A stretch of DNA of 60,513 nt from Variovorax ginsengisoli (lineage in GTDB: Bacteria; Pseudomonadota; Gammaproteobacteria; Burkholderiales; Burkholderiaceae_C): the NCBI RefSeq assembly GCF_030811835.1, contig NZ_JAUSRO010000023.1, positions 1 through 60,513 of the forward strand. The letters run 5' to 3'. The notes beneath the pieces were generated by a model. The model did no database searches. It was given only the letters and a program-made list of their open reading frames with translations, and had not been told where the DNA came from. Positions 38,651 to 48,597 of the stretch are shown piece by piece (position 1 is the stretch's first letter; each line of letters begins with the position of its first letter). The position numbers and the translations under genes were made by a program.

Positions 38651-38801
38651 GCACAGGGATACGTCGGCAAGATCGCACGCGGCCCGAACGAGTACCAAAG
38701 ACCTCCAACGTCGCCGGACTGGCAAATCTGCCACAAAGAGTTCACAAAGGATTCACGTTTCAGGGTAGCAAAGGCAGCCGCAGAAGCGGATAAATGGGAG
38801 C

Positions 38802-39584
38802 GTGAGCTCTCGAACCCCTTACCGCCCTGCCCTCGACCGCTTGCCCCGGGTGCCGGGCAGCGCCACCCCCTCCCTGCGTCTCCAGGACGTGCTGCTGGTG
38901 CTGCTGTGTGTGCTGCTGAGTGCCTGGCTGGCGCACTACGGCGCCCACAGTGCGCAGCGGCCACTCGCCAAGGCGTTGACCGACCGGTATTTCGAGATCG
39001 ACGGACAGACGCTGCGCGACAGCCTCTGGCGTGCGCAGGACGGGCAGACCCAGTTCGGCGTGCTGCGCAATGCGTCGCGCTGGCACGTGGTCACCCCGTT
39101 GCCGCTCGACAGCGCCCCGGCCTCCGGCATGCAGCCCATGCGCGCGGGAGCGCCACAGCCTGCGCACCTGACGCGCGTGGAGCAGGCGCTCGAATTTGCA
39201 AACGGCACGGGCAGCATCGTGTCAGCCGATCTTCCCGCGATCGTCGCGGCCATGCGTGAAAGCGCCGCGTGCGACTGCACGATTGCACGTCCACGCATCG
39301 GCTTGAGCGTCAGTCCCGTGGCCCGGCTCGGCGACTACACCCCTGCCACCACGATGTCGCTCTCGCGCGCCCTGATGGCGATGTCCGCCTGGCTCGGCAC
39401 GGCGCTGCTGGTTGCGCTGGCGATCGCCATGGTGCTGACCGTCGTGCTGCATGCGCGCAGCAACCAGCGTGGCGCCGACGTGTTCATGTTCTGGGCAGTG
39501 ATCGGCGTCAGCGCGCTGGGGCCGCTGTCGATGCTGCTGGACTGGGCCTCGTTCGAGGCCATGGGCCACGCTTTCCTGCGCTGA
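38802..39584 (+). CDS. Membrane protein of unknown function
   Basis: 260 residues from a GTG start preceded by GGGAG. One helix near 30-45 (VLLVLLCVLLSAWLAHYG), a soluble loop of about 130 residues, and two helices near the C-terminus (MAMSAWLGTALLVALAIAMV, FWAVIGVSALGPLSMLLD). The loop has a Cys-X-Cys (ACDCTIARPRIG). No family recognised. Converges with cobC, 2 bases apart. Confidence 0.75.
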   Translation: MSSRTPYRPALDRLPRVPGSATPSLRLQDVLLVLLCVLLSAWLAHYGAHSAQRPLAKALTDRYFEIDGQTLRDSLWRAQDGQTQFGVLRNASRWHVVTPLPLDSAPASGMQPMRAGAPQPAHLTRVEQALEFANGTGSIVSADLPAIVAAMRESAACDCTIARPRIGLSVSPVARLGDYTPATTMSLSRALMAMSAWLGTALLVALAIAMVLTVVLHARSNQRGADVFMFWAVIGVSALGPLSMLLDWASFEAMGHAFLR

Positions 39585-39586
39585 AT

Positions 39587-40156
39587 TCAGTTGCGCGCGC
39601 CGCTGCTGCGCTCCACCACCGACCACGCGCCGCAGGCAACACCCGCCACGGGCCATGCGTCGGCGCTCGCCGGCAGGCGCACGCCCCGCTGCAGCAGGGT
39701 GACGGCACGGATGACACCGGCATGGGTGATCCACAACGCGTCGTGTCCCGATGCACACCATTCGTCCCACGCGGCGCCGACGCGCTGCATGAACGTGCGC
39801 GTGCTTTCGCCACCGCGACCCGGCCGTGCATCGCAGAAGTCAGCGGCCCAGGCATCGATCTCGGCACGAGGAATGGCCTGCCACGGGCGCCCCTCCCAGT
39901 CGCCGAAGTCCAGTTCAGCCAGGCGCGGGTCCACGCGCGGCACAGCCAGGTCCGCACGCCTGTGCGCAAGCGCTGCGGCCAGTTGCGTGCAGCGTTGCAA
40001 TGGCGAGGTACGCACCTCGATCCCGATGGACAGCGACGGTGCCATGGCCGCCGCAGCCCGCTGGGTTGCATCGGCCTGGGCCGCGAAGTCGGTCGTGCCG
40101 TAGCACAGGCCGGTAGGCGCATCGACCGGCGCGTGGCGCAGCAGCCAGAGCTTCAC
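39587..40156 (-). CDS. cobC: Alpha-ribazole phosphatase (histidine phosphatase)
   Basis: 189-residue histidine phosphatase; LLRHAP at the N-terminus carries the catalytic His, with TSPLQRC, LAELDFGDWEG and a second His in LWITHAGVIRA. Removes phosphate from alpha-ribazole phosphate (or adenosylcobalamin phosphate). Its ATG overlaps the cobS stop by 4 bases in a cobalamin operon, which supports the specificity. Confidence 0.87.
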   Translation of the reverse strand: MKLWLLRHAPVDAPTGLCYGTTDFAAQADATQRAAAAMAPSLSIGIEVRTSPLQRCTQLAAALAHRRADLAVPRVDPRLAELDFGDWEGRPWQAIPRAEIDAWAADFCDARPGRGGESTRTFMQRVGAAWDEWCASGHDALWITHAGVIRAVTLLQRGVRLPASADAWPVAGVACGAWSVVERSSGARN

Positions 40157-40941
40157 AGCCGTGCTGCCAAGGCCAGGTAGATGGCGAGTTCAGCAACCTG
40201 CTGTGTCGCCCCCAGGCAGTCGCCCGTGAAACCGCCCAGCCGACGCCGGAACCGCGCGGCCATCAGCACGGTGACCACGGCAGCGCCCAGGAGCGCCGTC
40301 ACGCCATGGCCGATGCCATGCACGGCCACGAGCAGCACCGCAACCGGCAACGACCAGCACAGCGCGATGCCAAGGGCTGGCAAGCTGAGCGCATGGGCCA
40401 TCGGCTTGGCCTTGCCGCCATCGCCGCCCACGTAAGGCAGCGCACGCATCACGCCCAGCGGCGCGAGCCGCGACAGCACATGCGCGGCCAGCACGGCGAC
40501 ACAGGCCGGCCCTGCCCCCTGAAGCGTCAGGGCGACGAGCAGCGCGGCCTTCAGACCCAGGGCCAGCACGAGCGCGATGGCGCCAAAGGCGCCGATGCGC
40601 GAGTCCTTCATGATTTCCAGCGCACGTTCGCGTTGCGAGCTGCCGCCCAGTCCGTCAGCGACGTCGGCCAGCCCGTCTTCGTGGAAGGCACCGGTGAGCA
40701 GCACGGTCGCGACCATGCACAGCATCGCCGCCACCGGCGCGGGCCACGCGGCCAGCGCTGCGCCGAACACCAGCGCCCCCCAGGCGCCCACCAGAACACC
40801 GACCGCCGGGAAGTACGCCGCGCTTGCCTGCAGCATGGCCGGGCTGTAACCCACCCACTGCGCCAGACGGCCGGTGACCGGAATGCGTGTGAAGAACTGC
40901 AGCGCCAACAGGAAGTGGCGCACACCGGAAGCGACGCTCAT
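40153..40941 (-). CDS. cobS: Adenosylcobinamide-GDP ribazoletransferase
   Basis: Integral membrane cobalamin synthase, joins alpha-ribazole to adenosylcobinamide-GDP. 262 residues from the ATG at 40941 (MSVASGVRHFLLALQFFTRIP is the family start); an ATG at 40983 overlapping cobT is the alternative. FHEDGLADVADGLGG is the metal/substrate motif, and there are six or so membrane helices. Confidence 0.94.
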   Translation of the reverse strand: MSVASGVRHFLLALQFFTRIPVTGRLAQWVGYSPAMLQASAAYFPAVGVLVGAWGALVFGAALAAWPAPVAAMLCMVATVLLTGAFHEDGLADVADGLGGSSQRERALEIMKDSRIGAFGAIALVLALGLKAALLVALTLQGAGPACVAVLAAHVLSRLAPLGVMRALPYVGGDGGKAKPMAHALSLPALGIALCWSLPVAVLLVAVHGIGHGVTALLGAAVVTVLMAARFRRRLGGFTGDCLGATQQVAELAIYLALAARL

Positions 40942-40972
40942 CGTCCGCCGTGCCCTGAACGCCCGGCGTTGC

Positions 40973-42019
40973 TCACTCGCCATCCTTGCGCGACACGCCG
41001 GCCGAATCGAAGCTCGCCATCTGGTTGAGGATGAGGCACGCCGACTGCAGCAGGGGCCAGGCCAATGCAGCCCCCGAGCCTTCGCCCAGACGCAGGTCGA
41101 GCTGGAGCAAAGGTTCCAGCCCCAGGTGTTGCAGCATGAGCGCGTGACCGGGCTCGGTCGAGCGGTGCGCCGCCACGCAGCGCTGTACCACGTTCGGGCG
41201 CAACCCTTCGGCCACCAGCACGGCCGCAGTGGCGATGAAGCCGTCGACCACGATCACCCGCCGCTCGCGCGCAGCCTGCAGCACCACGCCGACGAGGGTG
41301 GCGATTTCGAACCCCCCGAAGGCCATGAGCGCGTCCAGCGGATGGGTTGCCTGGGCATGCAGCGCCAGCACCTGGCGCAGCACCTGGCGTTTGCGCTCCA
41401 GGCCCGCTGTGTCCAGGCCCGTGCCCACGCCACTGCACACGGCAATGTCCAGTCCGGCCAGGCGCGACAGCAGCAACGCCGCTGCGGAAGAATTGCCGAT
41501 GCCCATTTCACCGAGAAGCAGCGCATTGCCCGGCAATTCGCGCACCAGCGCCATGCCGTTGGCAATGGCGGTCTCGCACTGCATCAGGGTCATGGCCGGG
41601 CCGACGGACGAATCGGCCGTCCCTGGTGCTATCTTGCGCACGATCAGGCCCGGGCGCGGCGCGAAGTCGTGCCGCACGCCGCAGTCGACGACCGTCATCG
41701 CCAGCCCATGCTGGCGCGCCAGCACGCTGACCGCCGCGCCGCCGGCCAGGAAGTTCTCCACCATCTGCCAGGTGACGTCGCTCGGATAGGCGGACACGCC
41801 GCGCAGGGCCAGGCCGTGATCGCCCGCGCAAACGACCATCTGCGGCTGCACCAGCACCGGCGCATCGGTGCCCAGCACGGCGCCCAGGCGCATGGCGAGC
41901 GCCTCCAGCTTGCCGAGCGAGCCCACGGGCTTGGTCTTGTTGTCGAGCAATGTCTGCAGACGCTGATCGAGCGCGCTGTCGTGCAGGTCGGGGATCGGGA
42001 AAAGAATGGGAAGAGGCAT
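40973..42019 (-). CDS. cobT: Nicotinate-nucleotide-DMB phosphoribosyltransferase
   Basis: Makes alpha-ribazole phosphate from nicotinate mononucleotide and dimethylbenzimidazole. 348 residues. DNKTKPVGSLGKLEALA, VCAGDHGLALRGVSAYP and LGEMGIGNSSAAALL are diagnostic; the C-terminal GEGSGAALAWPLL carries the catalytic Glu. 5 bases after cobQ. Confidence 0.97.
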   Translation of the reverse strand: MPLPILFPIPDLHDSALDQRLQTLLDNKTKPVGSLGKLEALAMRLGAVLGTDAPVLVQPQMVVCAGDHGLALRGVSAYPSDVTWQMVENFLAGGAAVSVLARQHGLAMTVVDCGVRHDFAPRPGLIVRKIAPGTADSSVGPAMTLMQCETAIANGMALVRELPGNALLLGEMGIGNSSAAALLLSRLAGLDIAVCSGVGTGLDTAGLERKRQVLRQVLALHAQATHPLDALMAFGGFEIATLVGVVLQAARERRVIVVDGFIATAAVLVAEGLRPNVVQRCVAAHRSTEPGHALMLQHLGLEPLLQLDLRLGEGSGAALAWPLLQSACLILNQMASFDSAGVSRKDGE

Positions 42020-42024
42020 GGGGG

Positions 42025-43494
42025 TCAGTGCGTGAGTGCGTGCAATGTACCGGGCAGGAAATGGCGGTCGATGAAGTCGGCCAGGCCGTCGAAGACGGCA
42101 TCCAGCGTCGGGGCGGCGGCGCCGAACAGGGCCTGCAGCACGGCCGGGTCCTCGAACAAGCCGTGCAGGTAAAGGCCCAGCACGTTGCCCTGCCCGTTCT
42201 GCCAGGCCAGGCCTTCAGGCATGACCGGTCGGGCGACATCGCCGGCCGCTGCCATGGCCGCATGCGCCGCAGTCTGCCCGTGATGGATTTCATAGCCGCC
42301 GACCTGCAGGCCGGCCAGCGGCGCCCAGGCGCCGTCCACCGCGCCGAACGTAGCGGTGCGGTCACGCACGGTCTTGTCGGGCGCGAAAACGGTCACCAGC
42401 GGCAGCAGGCCGAGGCCGGGCGCATTGCCGTCGATGCCATGTGGATCGATCAGCGCTTCGCCCAGCATCTGCAGCCCGCCGCAGATGCCCAGCACCGCAC
42501 CGCCACGCGCCGCATGCGCGGCGACGGCACGGTCCAGCCCCTGCGCGCGCAGCCAGGCCAGGTCACCGCTGGTGTGCTTGGAGCCCGGCAGGATGATCCA
42601 GTCGGCGCCGTCAACATCTGCTGGGCTGCGCGCCCAGCGCAGGCGCACACCCGGCACGTTCTTCAGCGGCTGGAACTCGTCGAGGTTGCTGATGCGCGGA
42701 TAGGCGATGACCGCGATGGTCCGATTCACATCGCCGCTGGCCGTGCTGCGGTCGTCGAACACGCCGTCTTCCTCAGGCAGGCCGTGCTGCCACCACATGG
42801 GCAGCGTTGCCACCGTGGGCACGCCGGTGAGCGCCTGCAGCTGTTCGGGCGCTGGCGCGAGCAGGCTCGCGTCGCCCCGAAAACGATTGAGCACAAAGCC
42901 CGCGAGCAGCGCGCGGTCCGGCTCGGGCATGAGCGCCCAGGTCCCATAAAGGTGAGCGAAGGCACCGCCGCGATCGATGTCGGTCACCAGAAGGCAGCGC
43001 GCCTGCGCATGGCGGGCCACGCGCAGGTTCACGATGTCGCTGGCCATGAGGTTGATCTCGGCGGGCGAGCCTGCGCCCTCGATCACGACCACGTCGTTTT
43101 CCGCGCGCAACGCATCCAGCGCCTGCGCGATCTGCGGCCACACGCGTTCGCTGCGTCCACGCCACGGCAAGGCGGTCAGCTCGGCGTTCACCTGCCCGAG
43201 CAGCACGACTTGGCTGTGCGTGTCGCGCTCCGGCTTGAGCAGCAGCGGGTTCATGCGCACGTCGGGGCGCGTGCGTGCCGCCAGGGCCTGGAAGTACTGC
43301 GCGCTTCCAATCTCGCCGCCTGCGACCACGCGCGCGTTGTTGCTCATGTTCTGCGCCTTGAAGGGGGCGACCTTCAGCCCCTGGCGGGCATACCAGCGGC
43401 ACAACGCGGTCGCCACCCAGCTTTTGCCAGCACCGCTGGTGGTACCCAGCACCATGACGCAATGCGCCGGGGCGCGCTCCACCTGATCACTCAT
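42025..43494 (-). CDS. cobQ: Cobyric acid synthase
   Basis: Glutamine-dependent amidation of adenosylcobyrinic acid diamide. 489 residues: N-terminal P-loop-like GTTSGAGKSWVATALCRWY, PFKAQNMSNNARV; C-terminal type 1 glutaminase domain with nucleophile Cys in GICGGLQMLGE and His in GGYEIHHGQT. First of the four cobalamin genes here; cobU/cobP and cobD are not in the window. No cobalamin riboswitch (no GCCACTG-like box) is visible upstream. Confidence 0.96.
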   Translation of the reverse strand: MSDQVERAPAHCVMVLGTTSGAGKSWVATALCRWYARQGLKVAPFKAQNMSNNARVVAGGEIGSAQYFQALAARTRPDVRMNPLLLKPERDTHSQVVLLGQVNAELTALPWRGRSERVWPQIAQALDALRAENDVVVIEGAGSPAEINLMASDIVNLRVARHAQARCLLVTDIDRGGAFAHLYGTWALMPEPDRALLAGFVLNRFRGDASLLAPAPEQLQALTGVPTVATLPMWWQHGLPEEDGVFDDRSTASGDVNRTIAVIAYPRISNLDEFQPLKNVPGVRLRWARSPADVDGADWIILPGSKHTSGDLAWLRAQGLDRAVAAHAARGGAVLGICGGLQMLGEALIDPHGIDGNAPGLGLLPLVTVFAPDKTVRDRTATFGAVDGAWAPLAGLQVGGYEIHHGQTAAHAAMAAAGDVARPVMPEGLAWQNGQGNVLGLYLHGLFEDPAVLQALFGAAAPTLDAVFDGLADFIDRHFLPGTLHALTH

Positions 43495-43661
43495 GCGCCG
43501 ATTGTCCCCGAGCCGGCGTCGGGACTGCGACCATGACAGAAATTCATTGGATTGCGAATTTCGTGGTCATTGGCATTTTTTTGTGTCTTGGACGCATCCA
43601 GTGGGCTTCCCGGCGCGTATTGGATGGTTGGTACAACCTTCCACCTGAGAACTGACAAGCA

Positions 43662-43877
43662 ATGCGTGTGTTGAAAGATATCGCGGTCACCGTCGAAGAA
43701 CGGGCACCGGGGCAATTTTTCTGGCTTTTGATCGAGGCCGTCGATGAGACGGGTTCCGATGCTCTCCACTACAGAGCGCTGCGCGGTGCGTCCTCCCCCC
43801 AACGTTCCTATTCGACGGCACTCACACTCGGTGCGCTCGAACTCAGGCGTACGACGGGAGCCGACGCCAACGGCTGA
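43662..43877 (+). CDS. Small hypothetical protein
   Basis: 71 residues, acidic to neutral, starting MRVLKDIAVTVEERAPGQFFW with an amphipathic strand-rich pattern and LLIEAVDETG. I recall comparable short proteins in Comamonadaceae but no function. Its last 70 bases overlap the 3' end of the outer membrane channel gene on the other strand. Confidence 0.6.
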   Translation: MRVLKDIAVTVEERAPGQFFWLLIEAVDETGSDALHYRALRGASSPQRSYSTALTLGALELRRTTGADANG

Positions 43878-45283
43878 GGCGGCCGCACCTCCCAGCCACC
43901 GCCCAGCGCACGGATCAGCCCCACGGTCGCCTGAAAGCGTGCCGAACGTGCTTGCAGCGCCTGCCGGCGATTGCGCAACTCGCTGCGGCGCGCGTCGAGC
44001 AGATCGAGCTGGCTCACCATGCCGTTGCGGTATCTGGAATCTGACAAGGCGGTGGCGCGTCTTGCCGCGGTGACGGCGCGCGCCTGAACCGTCGACTGCG
44101 TCTCCAGCAGTCGCAGCGACACCAACTGATCCTCCACCTCGCGAAACGCGACCAGTACCTGTTCCCGGTAGCTGGCCAACGCGCCGTCCAGCCGTGCCGA
44201 GGCGCCCTGCACGCCCGCCTCGCGCCGGCCACCGTCGAGCAGCGGCAGCGACAGCAGCGCGCCGATGCCCCAGGAACGCGCCGACCACTTGAACAGGTCA
44301 CCCAGGTCGGGCGAGGCATAGCCGCCCGCACCGGTGAGCGAGATGCTCGGGAACCACGCCGTTTGCGCAACCCCCAGGCGTGCCTGCGCGGCCATCACGC
44401 TTTTCTGGGCGGCCGCCACGTCGGGCCGCCGCTCCAGCACGGACGATGGCAGTCCGGCCGGGATGACCGGCAGCGCAGACGCCCAGTCGGTCGCGGGCAG
44501 GCTGAAGGCCGAAGCGCCCTGCCCAGTGAGCACGCCCAGCGCATGCTCGAGCAGCGCACGCTGGCGGTCGAGCGCGACCGCATCGGATTCCGTCGAGGCG
44601 AGCTCGGCCTGCACGCGCGCGACGTCGAGTTCGGCCAGATCACCGGCGCGCTGACGGCGTTCGGTGAGCGTCAACGTGCCGCGGTAGGCCTCGACGGTTT
44701 CGCGCATCAGCGTGCGTTCGTCGTCCAGTGCGCGCAAGGACAGGTAGGTCTGCGCCACCTCGGCCTGCACCAGCAGGCGCGCACTGCGCAGCAGGGCCTC
44801 GCGTGACTGCGCATCCAGCGATGCCGCATCGCTGGCGCCCGACAGGCGACCGAACAAATCGAGTTCGTAGGACACGTTGGCGTTGGCGGTCAGCAGCGTG
44901 GCGGGCCGGCCGTCGGTCGTCCGATCGATGCCGGCCTGCCGGCTGGCCCCCGCGCCCACGCCAAGCTGCACCGAGCGATCGGCATCGGCCGTGCGCGCAA
45001 GTGCCCGCGCTTCGGCCAGCCGCGCCGCGGCCTGCTGCACGCTGGTGTTGTCGGTGCTGGCGCGCTCGACCAGTGTGTCGAGCACCGGATCGGCGAAGAC
45101 GTGCCACCACGGGCCGTCGGCCTGAGCCACGGCCACGGGCTGAGCGCCAGCGCCCGCCTGTTCCTTGAACTGGGCCGGCACGTCCGCCACCGGCGGCACG
45201 ACCGCGCTCGATGCGCAACCGGCCAGCACGAGCGCTGCGACCAGGGGCAGCCAGGCAGCTCGCAGAGAATTGATTTTTTTCAT
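43808..45283 (-). CDS. RND outer membrane channel lipoprotein (OprM/OpcM type)
   Basis: TolC-like exit duct of the tripartite pump. 491 residues. Signal peptide with lipobox LAGCAS, duplicated outer membrane efflux domains (about 60-250 and 280-470) with PFAM-like QAAARLAEARALARTADAD and LPSSVLERRPDVAAAQKSV. The ATG at 45283 has GGAG upstream. Last gene of the operon; 26 bases after the RND stop. Confidence 0.94.
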   Translation of the reverse strand: MKKINSLRAAWLPLVAALVLAGCASSAVVPPVADVPAQFKEQAGAGAQPVAVAQADGPWWHVFADPVLDTLVERASTDNTSVQQAAARLAEARALARTADADRSVQLGVGAGASRQAGIDRTTDGRPATLLTANANVSYELDLFGRLSGASDAASLDAQSREALLRSARLLVQAEVAQTYLSLRALDDERTLMRETVEAYRGTLTLTERRQRAGDLAELDVARVQAELASTESDAVALDRQRALLEHALGVLTGQGASAFSLPATDWASALPVIPAGLPSSVLERRPDVAAAQKSVMAAQARLGVAQTAWFPSISLTGAGGYASPDLGDLFKWSARSWGIGALLSLPLLDGGRREAGVQGASARLDGALASYREQVLVAFREVEDQLVSLRLLETQSTVQARAVTAARRATALSDSRYRNGMVSQLDLLDARRSELRNRRQALQARSARFQATVGLIRALGGGWEVRPPQPLASAPVVRLSSSAPSVSAVE

Positions 45284-45309
45284 GGAAATGGACTCCGTTC
45301 GATGGCGCA

Positions 45310-48300
45310 TCAGACGTCAGGATGGCGAGGTGCGGCCGGCTGGGGATGCAGCGCCGCCGCGCCGCCCAGGCCACCGCCACCATGGGCGCTGCTGGCACCG
45401 TGGCCTGCGGGGTGCGGCACGGTGCCGTGCAGCTTGAGCGGCCGGTTGCCCGCGAGCTTTCGCAGCAGCACGTAGAACACCGGCGTCAGGAAGAGACCGA
45501 AGGCCGTCACGCCGATCATTCCCGAGAAGACCGCCACGCCCATGGCCTTGCGCATCTCGGAGCCCGCGCCGCTGGAAAGCACCAGCGGCAGCACGCCCAT
45601 GATGAAAGCCAGCGAGGTCATCAGGATCGGACGCAGGCGCAGGCGGCTGGCTTCCACGGCCGCTTCGACCGGCGAGCGGCCCTCGAATTCAAGCTCCCGC
45701 GCGAACTCGACGATCAGGATCGCGTTCTTGGCGCTCAGCCCCACCAGCACGATCAGCCCGATCTGCGTGAAGACGTTGTTGTCACCCCCCGAGATCCACA
45801 CGCCCGTCATGGCCGCAAGCAGTCCCATCGGCACGATCAGGATGATCGCGATGGGCAGCGTCAGGCTCTCGTACTGCGCGGCCAGTACCAGGAACACCAG
45901 CAGGATGGCCAGCGGGAACACGACGAAGGCGGAATTGCCGGCCAGGATCTCCTGGTAGGTCAGCTCCGTCCACTCGAAACCGATGCCCTTGGGCAGCGTT
46001 TCGGCCGCAATGCGCGCGACCGCGTCCTGGGCCTGGCCCGACGAATAGCCGGGCGCAGGGCCGCCGTTGATGTCAGCGGCAAGGTAGCCGTTGTAGCGCA
46101 TGGCACGTTCCGGACCAAAGCTCGAATTGACCTTCATCAGCGCCGACAGCGGCACCATCTCGCCGGTGGTCGAACGCACCTTGAGCAGGCCCACGTCCTC
46201 GGCGCGGGCGCGGTAAGGCGCATCGGCCTGCACCCGCACGCTGTAGGTCCGACCGAACTTGTTGAAGTCGTTGGCGTACAGGCTCCCCAGGTAGATCTGC
46301 ATCGTGTCGAAGATGTCGGTCACCGGCACGCCCAGTTGACGCGCCTTGGTGCGGTCGATGTCCGCGTAGAGCTGCGGCACGTTGACCTGCCAGCTCGTGA
46401 ACATGCCGGCGAGCTCTGGCGCCTGCGAGGCCTTGGCCATGAAGGCCTTGACCGCCGCGTCCATCTGGTCGTAGCCGAGCGAGGCGCGGTCTTCGATCTG
46501 CATCTTGAAGCCACCGGTGGTGCCCAGGCCGGCGACAGGCGGCGGCGGGAACATCACGATGAAGGCATCCTGAATGCCTGCGAACTGCTGGTTCAGCTGG
46601 CCTGCAACGGCACCGCCGCTCTGATCCGCGCGCTGCCTTTCGGCAAAGGGCTTGAGCGTGACGAACACCACACCCGAATTCGAACTGTTGGTGAAGCCGT
46701 TGATCGACAGGCCCGGAAAGGCGAGCGCGTCCTCGACGTTCGGATTCTTCTTGACGATCTCGCCCATGCGCTGGATCACGTCTTCCGTGCGGTCGAGCGT
46801 AGCGCCGTCGGGCAGCTGCGCAAAGCCGATCAGGTACTGCTTGTCCTGCGCCGGCACGAAGCCACTGGGCACCGCCTTGAACAGGCCGAAGGTCACTCCC
46901 ACCAGGGCGAGGTAGACCACCAGCATCAAGGTCTTGCGCGAGATCACTTGCTTGACGCCGCCGCTGTAGGCCTCGCTGCCGCGATGGAAGAATCGGTTGA
47001 AGCCGCGGAACAGCCAGCCGAACGCACGGTCCATGCCGCGTGTGAGTGCGTCCTTGGGCTGGTCGTGGCCGCGCAGCAGCAAGGCGGCGAGCGCGGGCGA
47101 CAGCGTGAGCGAGTTGATCGCCGAGATCACCGTGGAGATCGCGATGGTCACGGCGAACTGACGGTAGAACTGCCCGGTCAGGCCGCTGATGAAGGCCAGC
47201 GGCACGAAAACGGCCACCAGCACCAGCGCGATGGCCACGATCGGCCCCGACACCTCGCGCATCGCCTTGTAGGTCGCCTCGCGCGGGCTCAATCCCGCCT
47301 CGATGTTGCGCTCGACGTTTTCCACCACCACGATGGCGTCGTCCACCACGATGCCGATGGCCAGCACCAGCCCGAACAGGGAGAGCGCGTTGATCGAGAA
47401 GCCGAGCACGTGCAGCACGGCGAAGGTGCCAACCACCGACACCGGCACGGCCAGCAGCGGAATGATGGAGGCGCGCCAGGTCTGCAGGAACAGGATCACC
47501 ACCAGCACCACCAGCGCGATGGCTTCGAGCAACGTGTGGATCACCGACTCGATCGACGCCCGCACGAACTGCGTCGGGTCGTAGGCGATGCGGTATTCCA
47601 CGCCTTCGGGCATCGACTTCGACAGGTCGTCCATGGCCTGGCGCACGTCGCGTGAAATGTCGAGTGCGTTGGAGCCAGGCGCCTGGAACACGCCCATGCC
47701 GACGGCTGCCTTGTTGTTGAGCAGCGAGCGCAGCGAATAGTCCGCAGCGCCCATCTCCAGCCGGCCGATGTCGCGCAGCCGGGTCACGGCGCCATCCGTG
47801 CCGCTCTTGACGATGATGTCGCCGAATTCCTCTTCGCTCTGCAGGCGGCCCTGCGCGTTGATCGACAGTTGCATGTCCACGCCCGACAGGCCCGGCGACG
47901 CGCCGACCACGCCGGCCGCAGCCTGGATGTTCTGCCCACGGATGGCCGCGACCACGTCGCTGGCCGACAGACCGCGCTCGGCCACCTTTTGGGGATCGAG
48001 CCAGACGCGCATCGCATAGTCGCCGCCGCCGAAGATCTGCACCTGGCCGACGCCCGGAATGCGCGCGAGCCGGTCCTTGACGTTGAGCACCGCGTAGTTG
48101 CGCAGGTAGTTGACGTCGTAGCGGTCATTGGGCGACACCATGTGCACGACCATCGTCAGGTCGGGCGCGCTCTTGATGGTCGTGATGCCCAGGCGGCGGA
48201 CCTCCTCGGGCAGGCGCGGCTCGGCTTGCGAGACGCGGTTCTGCACCAGCTGCTGCGCCTTGTCGGGGTCGGTGCCCAGCTTGAAGGTCACGGTCAGCGT

Positions 48301-48570
48301 CATCACGCCGTCGGTCGTGGCCTGGCTGCCCATGTACAGCATGCCCTCGACGCCATTGATCTGCTCCTCGAGCGGGGTGGCCACCGTCTCGGCGATCACC
48401 TTCGGGTTGGCGCCCGGGTACTGCGCACGCACCACCACCGACGGCGGCGCCACTTCGGGGTATTCGGAAATCGGCAGCCCGCGCAGGGCGATCAGCCCAG
48501 CGACGAGCATCAGCACCGACAGCACACCGGCGAAGATCGGCCGGTCGATGAAGAACTTGGAAAGGTTCAT
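45310..48570 (-). CDS. RND multidrug efflux transporter (MexF/BpeF/CeoB-like)
   Basis: Proton-driven inner membrane pump, 1086 residues. Starts MNLSKFFIDRPIFAGVLS, with 12 membrane helices and two large periplasmic loops. TM4 proton relay Asp-Asp in GIVVDDAIVVVENVER. Sequence reads closest, from memory, to MexF/BpeF/CeoB, pumps for chloramphenicol, trimethoprim and fluoroquinolones. The C-terminal extension is Gly/His/Ala-rich and lacks structure. Confidence 0.95.
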   Translation of the reverse strand: MNLSKFFIDRPIFAGVLSVLMLVAGLIALRGLPISEYPEVAPPSVVVRAQYPGANPKVIAETVATPLEEQINGVEGMLYMGSQATTDGVMTLTVTFKLGTDPDKAQQLVQNRVSQAEPRLPEEVRRLGITTIKSAPDLTMVVHMVSPNDRYDVNYLRNYAVLNVKDRLARIPGVGQVQIFGGGDYAMRVWLDPQKVAERGLSASDVVAAIRGQNIQAAAGVVGASPGLSGVDMQLSINAQGRLQSEEEFGDIIVKSGTDGAVTRLRDIGRLEMGAADYSLRSLLNNKAAVGMGVFQAPGSNALDISRDVRQAMDDLSKSMPEGVEYRIAYDPTQFVRASIESVIHTLLEAIALVVLVVILFLQTWRASIIPLLAVPVSVVGTFAVLHVLGFSINALSLFGLVLAIGIVVDDAIVVVENVERNIEAGLSPREATYKAMREVSGPIVAIALVLVAVFVPLAFISGLTGQFYRQFAVTIAISTVISAINSLTLSPALAALLLRGHDQPKDALTRGMDRAFGWLFRGFNRFFHRGSEAYSGGVKQVISRKTLMLVVYLALVGVTFGLFKAVPSGFVPAQDKQYLIGFAQLPDGATLDRTEDVIQRMGEIVKKNPNVEDALAFPGLSINGFTNSSNSGVVFVTLKPFAERQRADQSGGAVAGQLNQQFAGIQDAFIVMFPPPPVAGLGTTGGFKMQIEDRASLGYDQMDAAVKAFMAKASQAPELAGMFTSWQVNVPQLYADIDRTKARQLGVPVTDIFDTMQIYLGSLYANDFNKFGRTYSVRVQADAPYRARAEDVGLLKVRSTTGEMVPLSALMKVNSSFGPERAMRYNGYLAADINGGPAPGYSSGQAQDAVARIAAETLPKGIGFEWTELTYQEILAGNSAFVVFPLAILLVFLVLAAQYESLTLPIAIILIVPMGLLAAMTGVWISGGDNNVFTQIGLIVLVGLSAKNAILIVEFARELEFEGRSPVEAAVEASRLRLRPILMTSLAFIMGVLPLVLSSGAGSEMRKAMGVAVFSGMIGVTAFGLFLTPVFYVLLRKLAGNRPLKLHGTVPHPAGHGASSAHGGGGLGGAAALHPQPAAPRHPDV

Positions 48571-48597
48571 GAATGTCTTTCAGTCACGCCGCAGCGC

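Noticed and set aside
43495..43661. Cobalamin riboswitch upstream of cobQ
   Set aside because: No B12-box (GCCACTG-like) or long structured leader is visible in this gap on the cobQ strand.
45322..47655. Long open frame on the plus strand opposite the RND pump (777 codons)
   Set aside because: Antisense shadow: no ribosome binding site, His/Arg-rich, no recognisable domain, while the pump on the minus strand is unambiguous.
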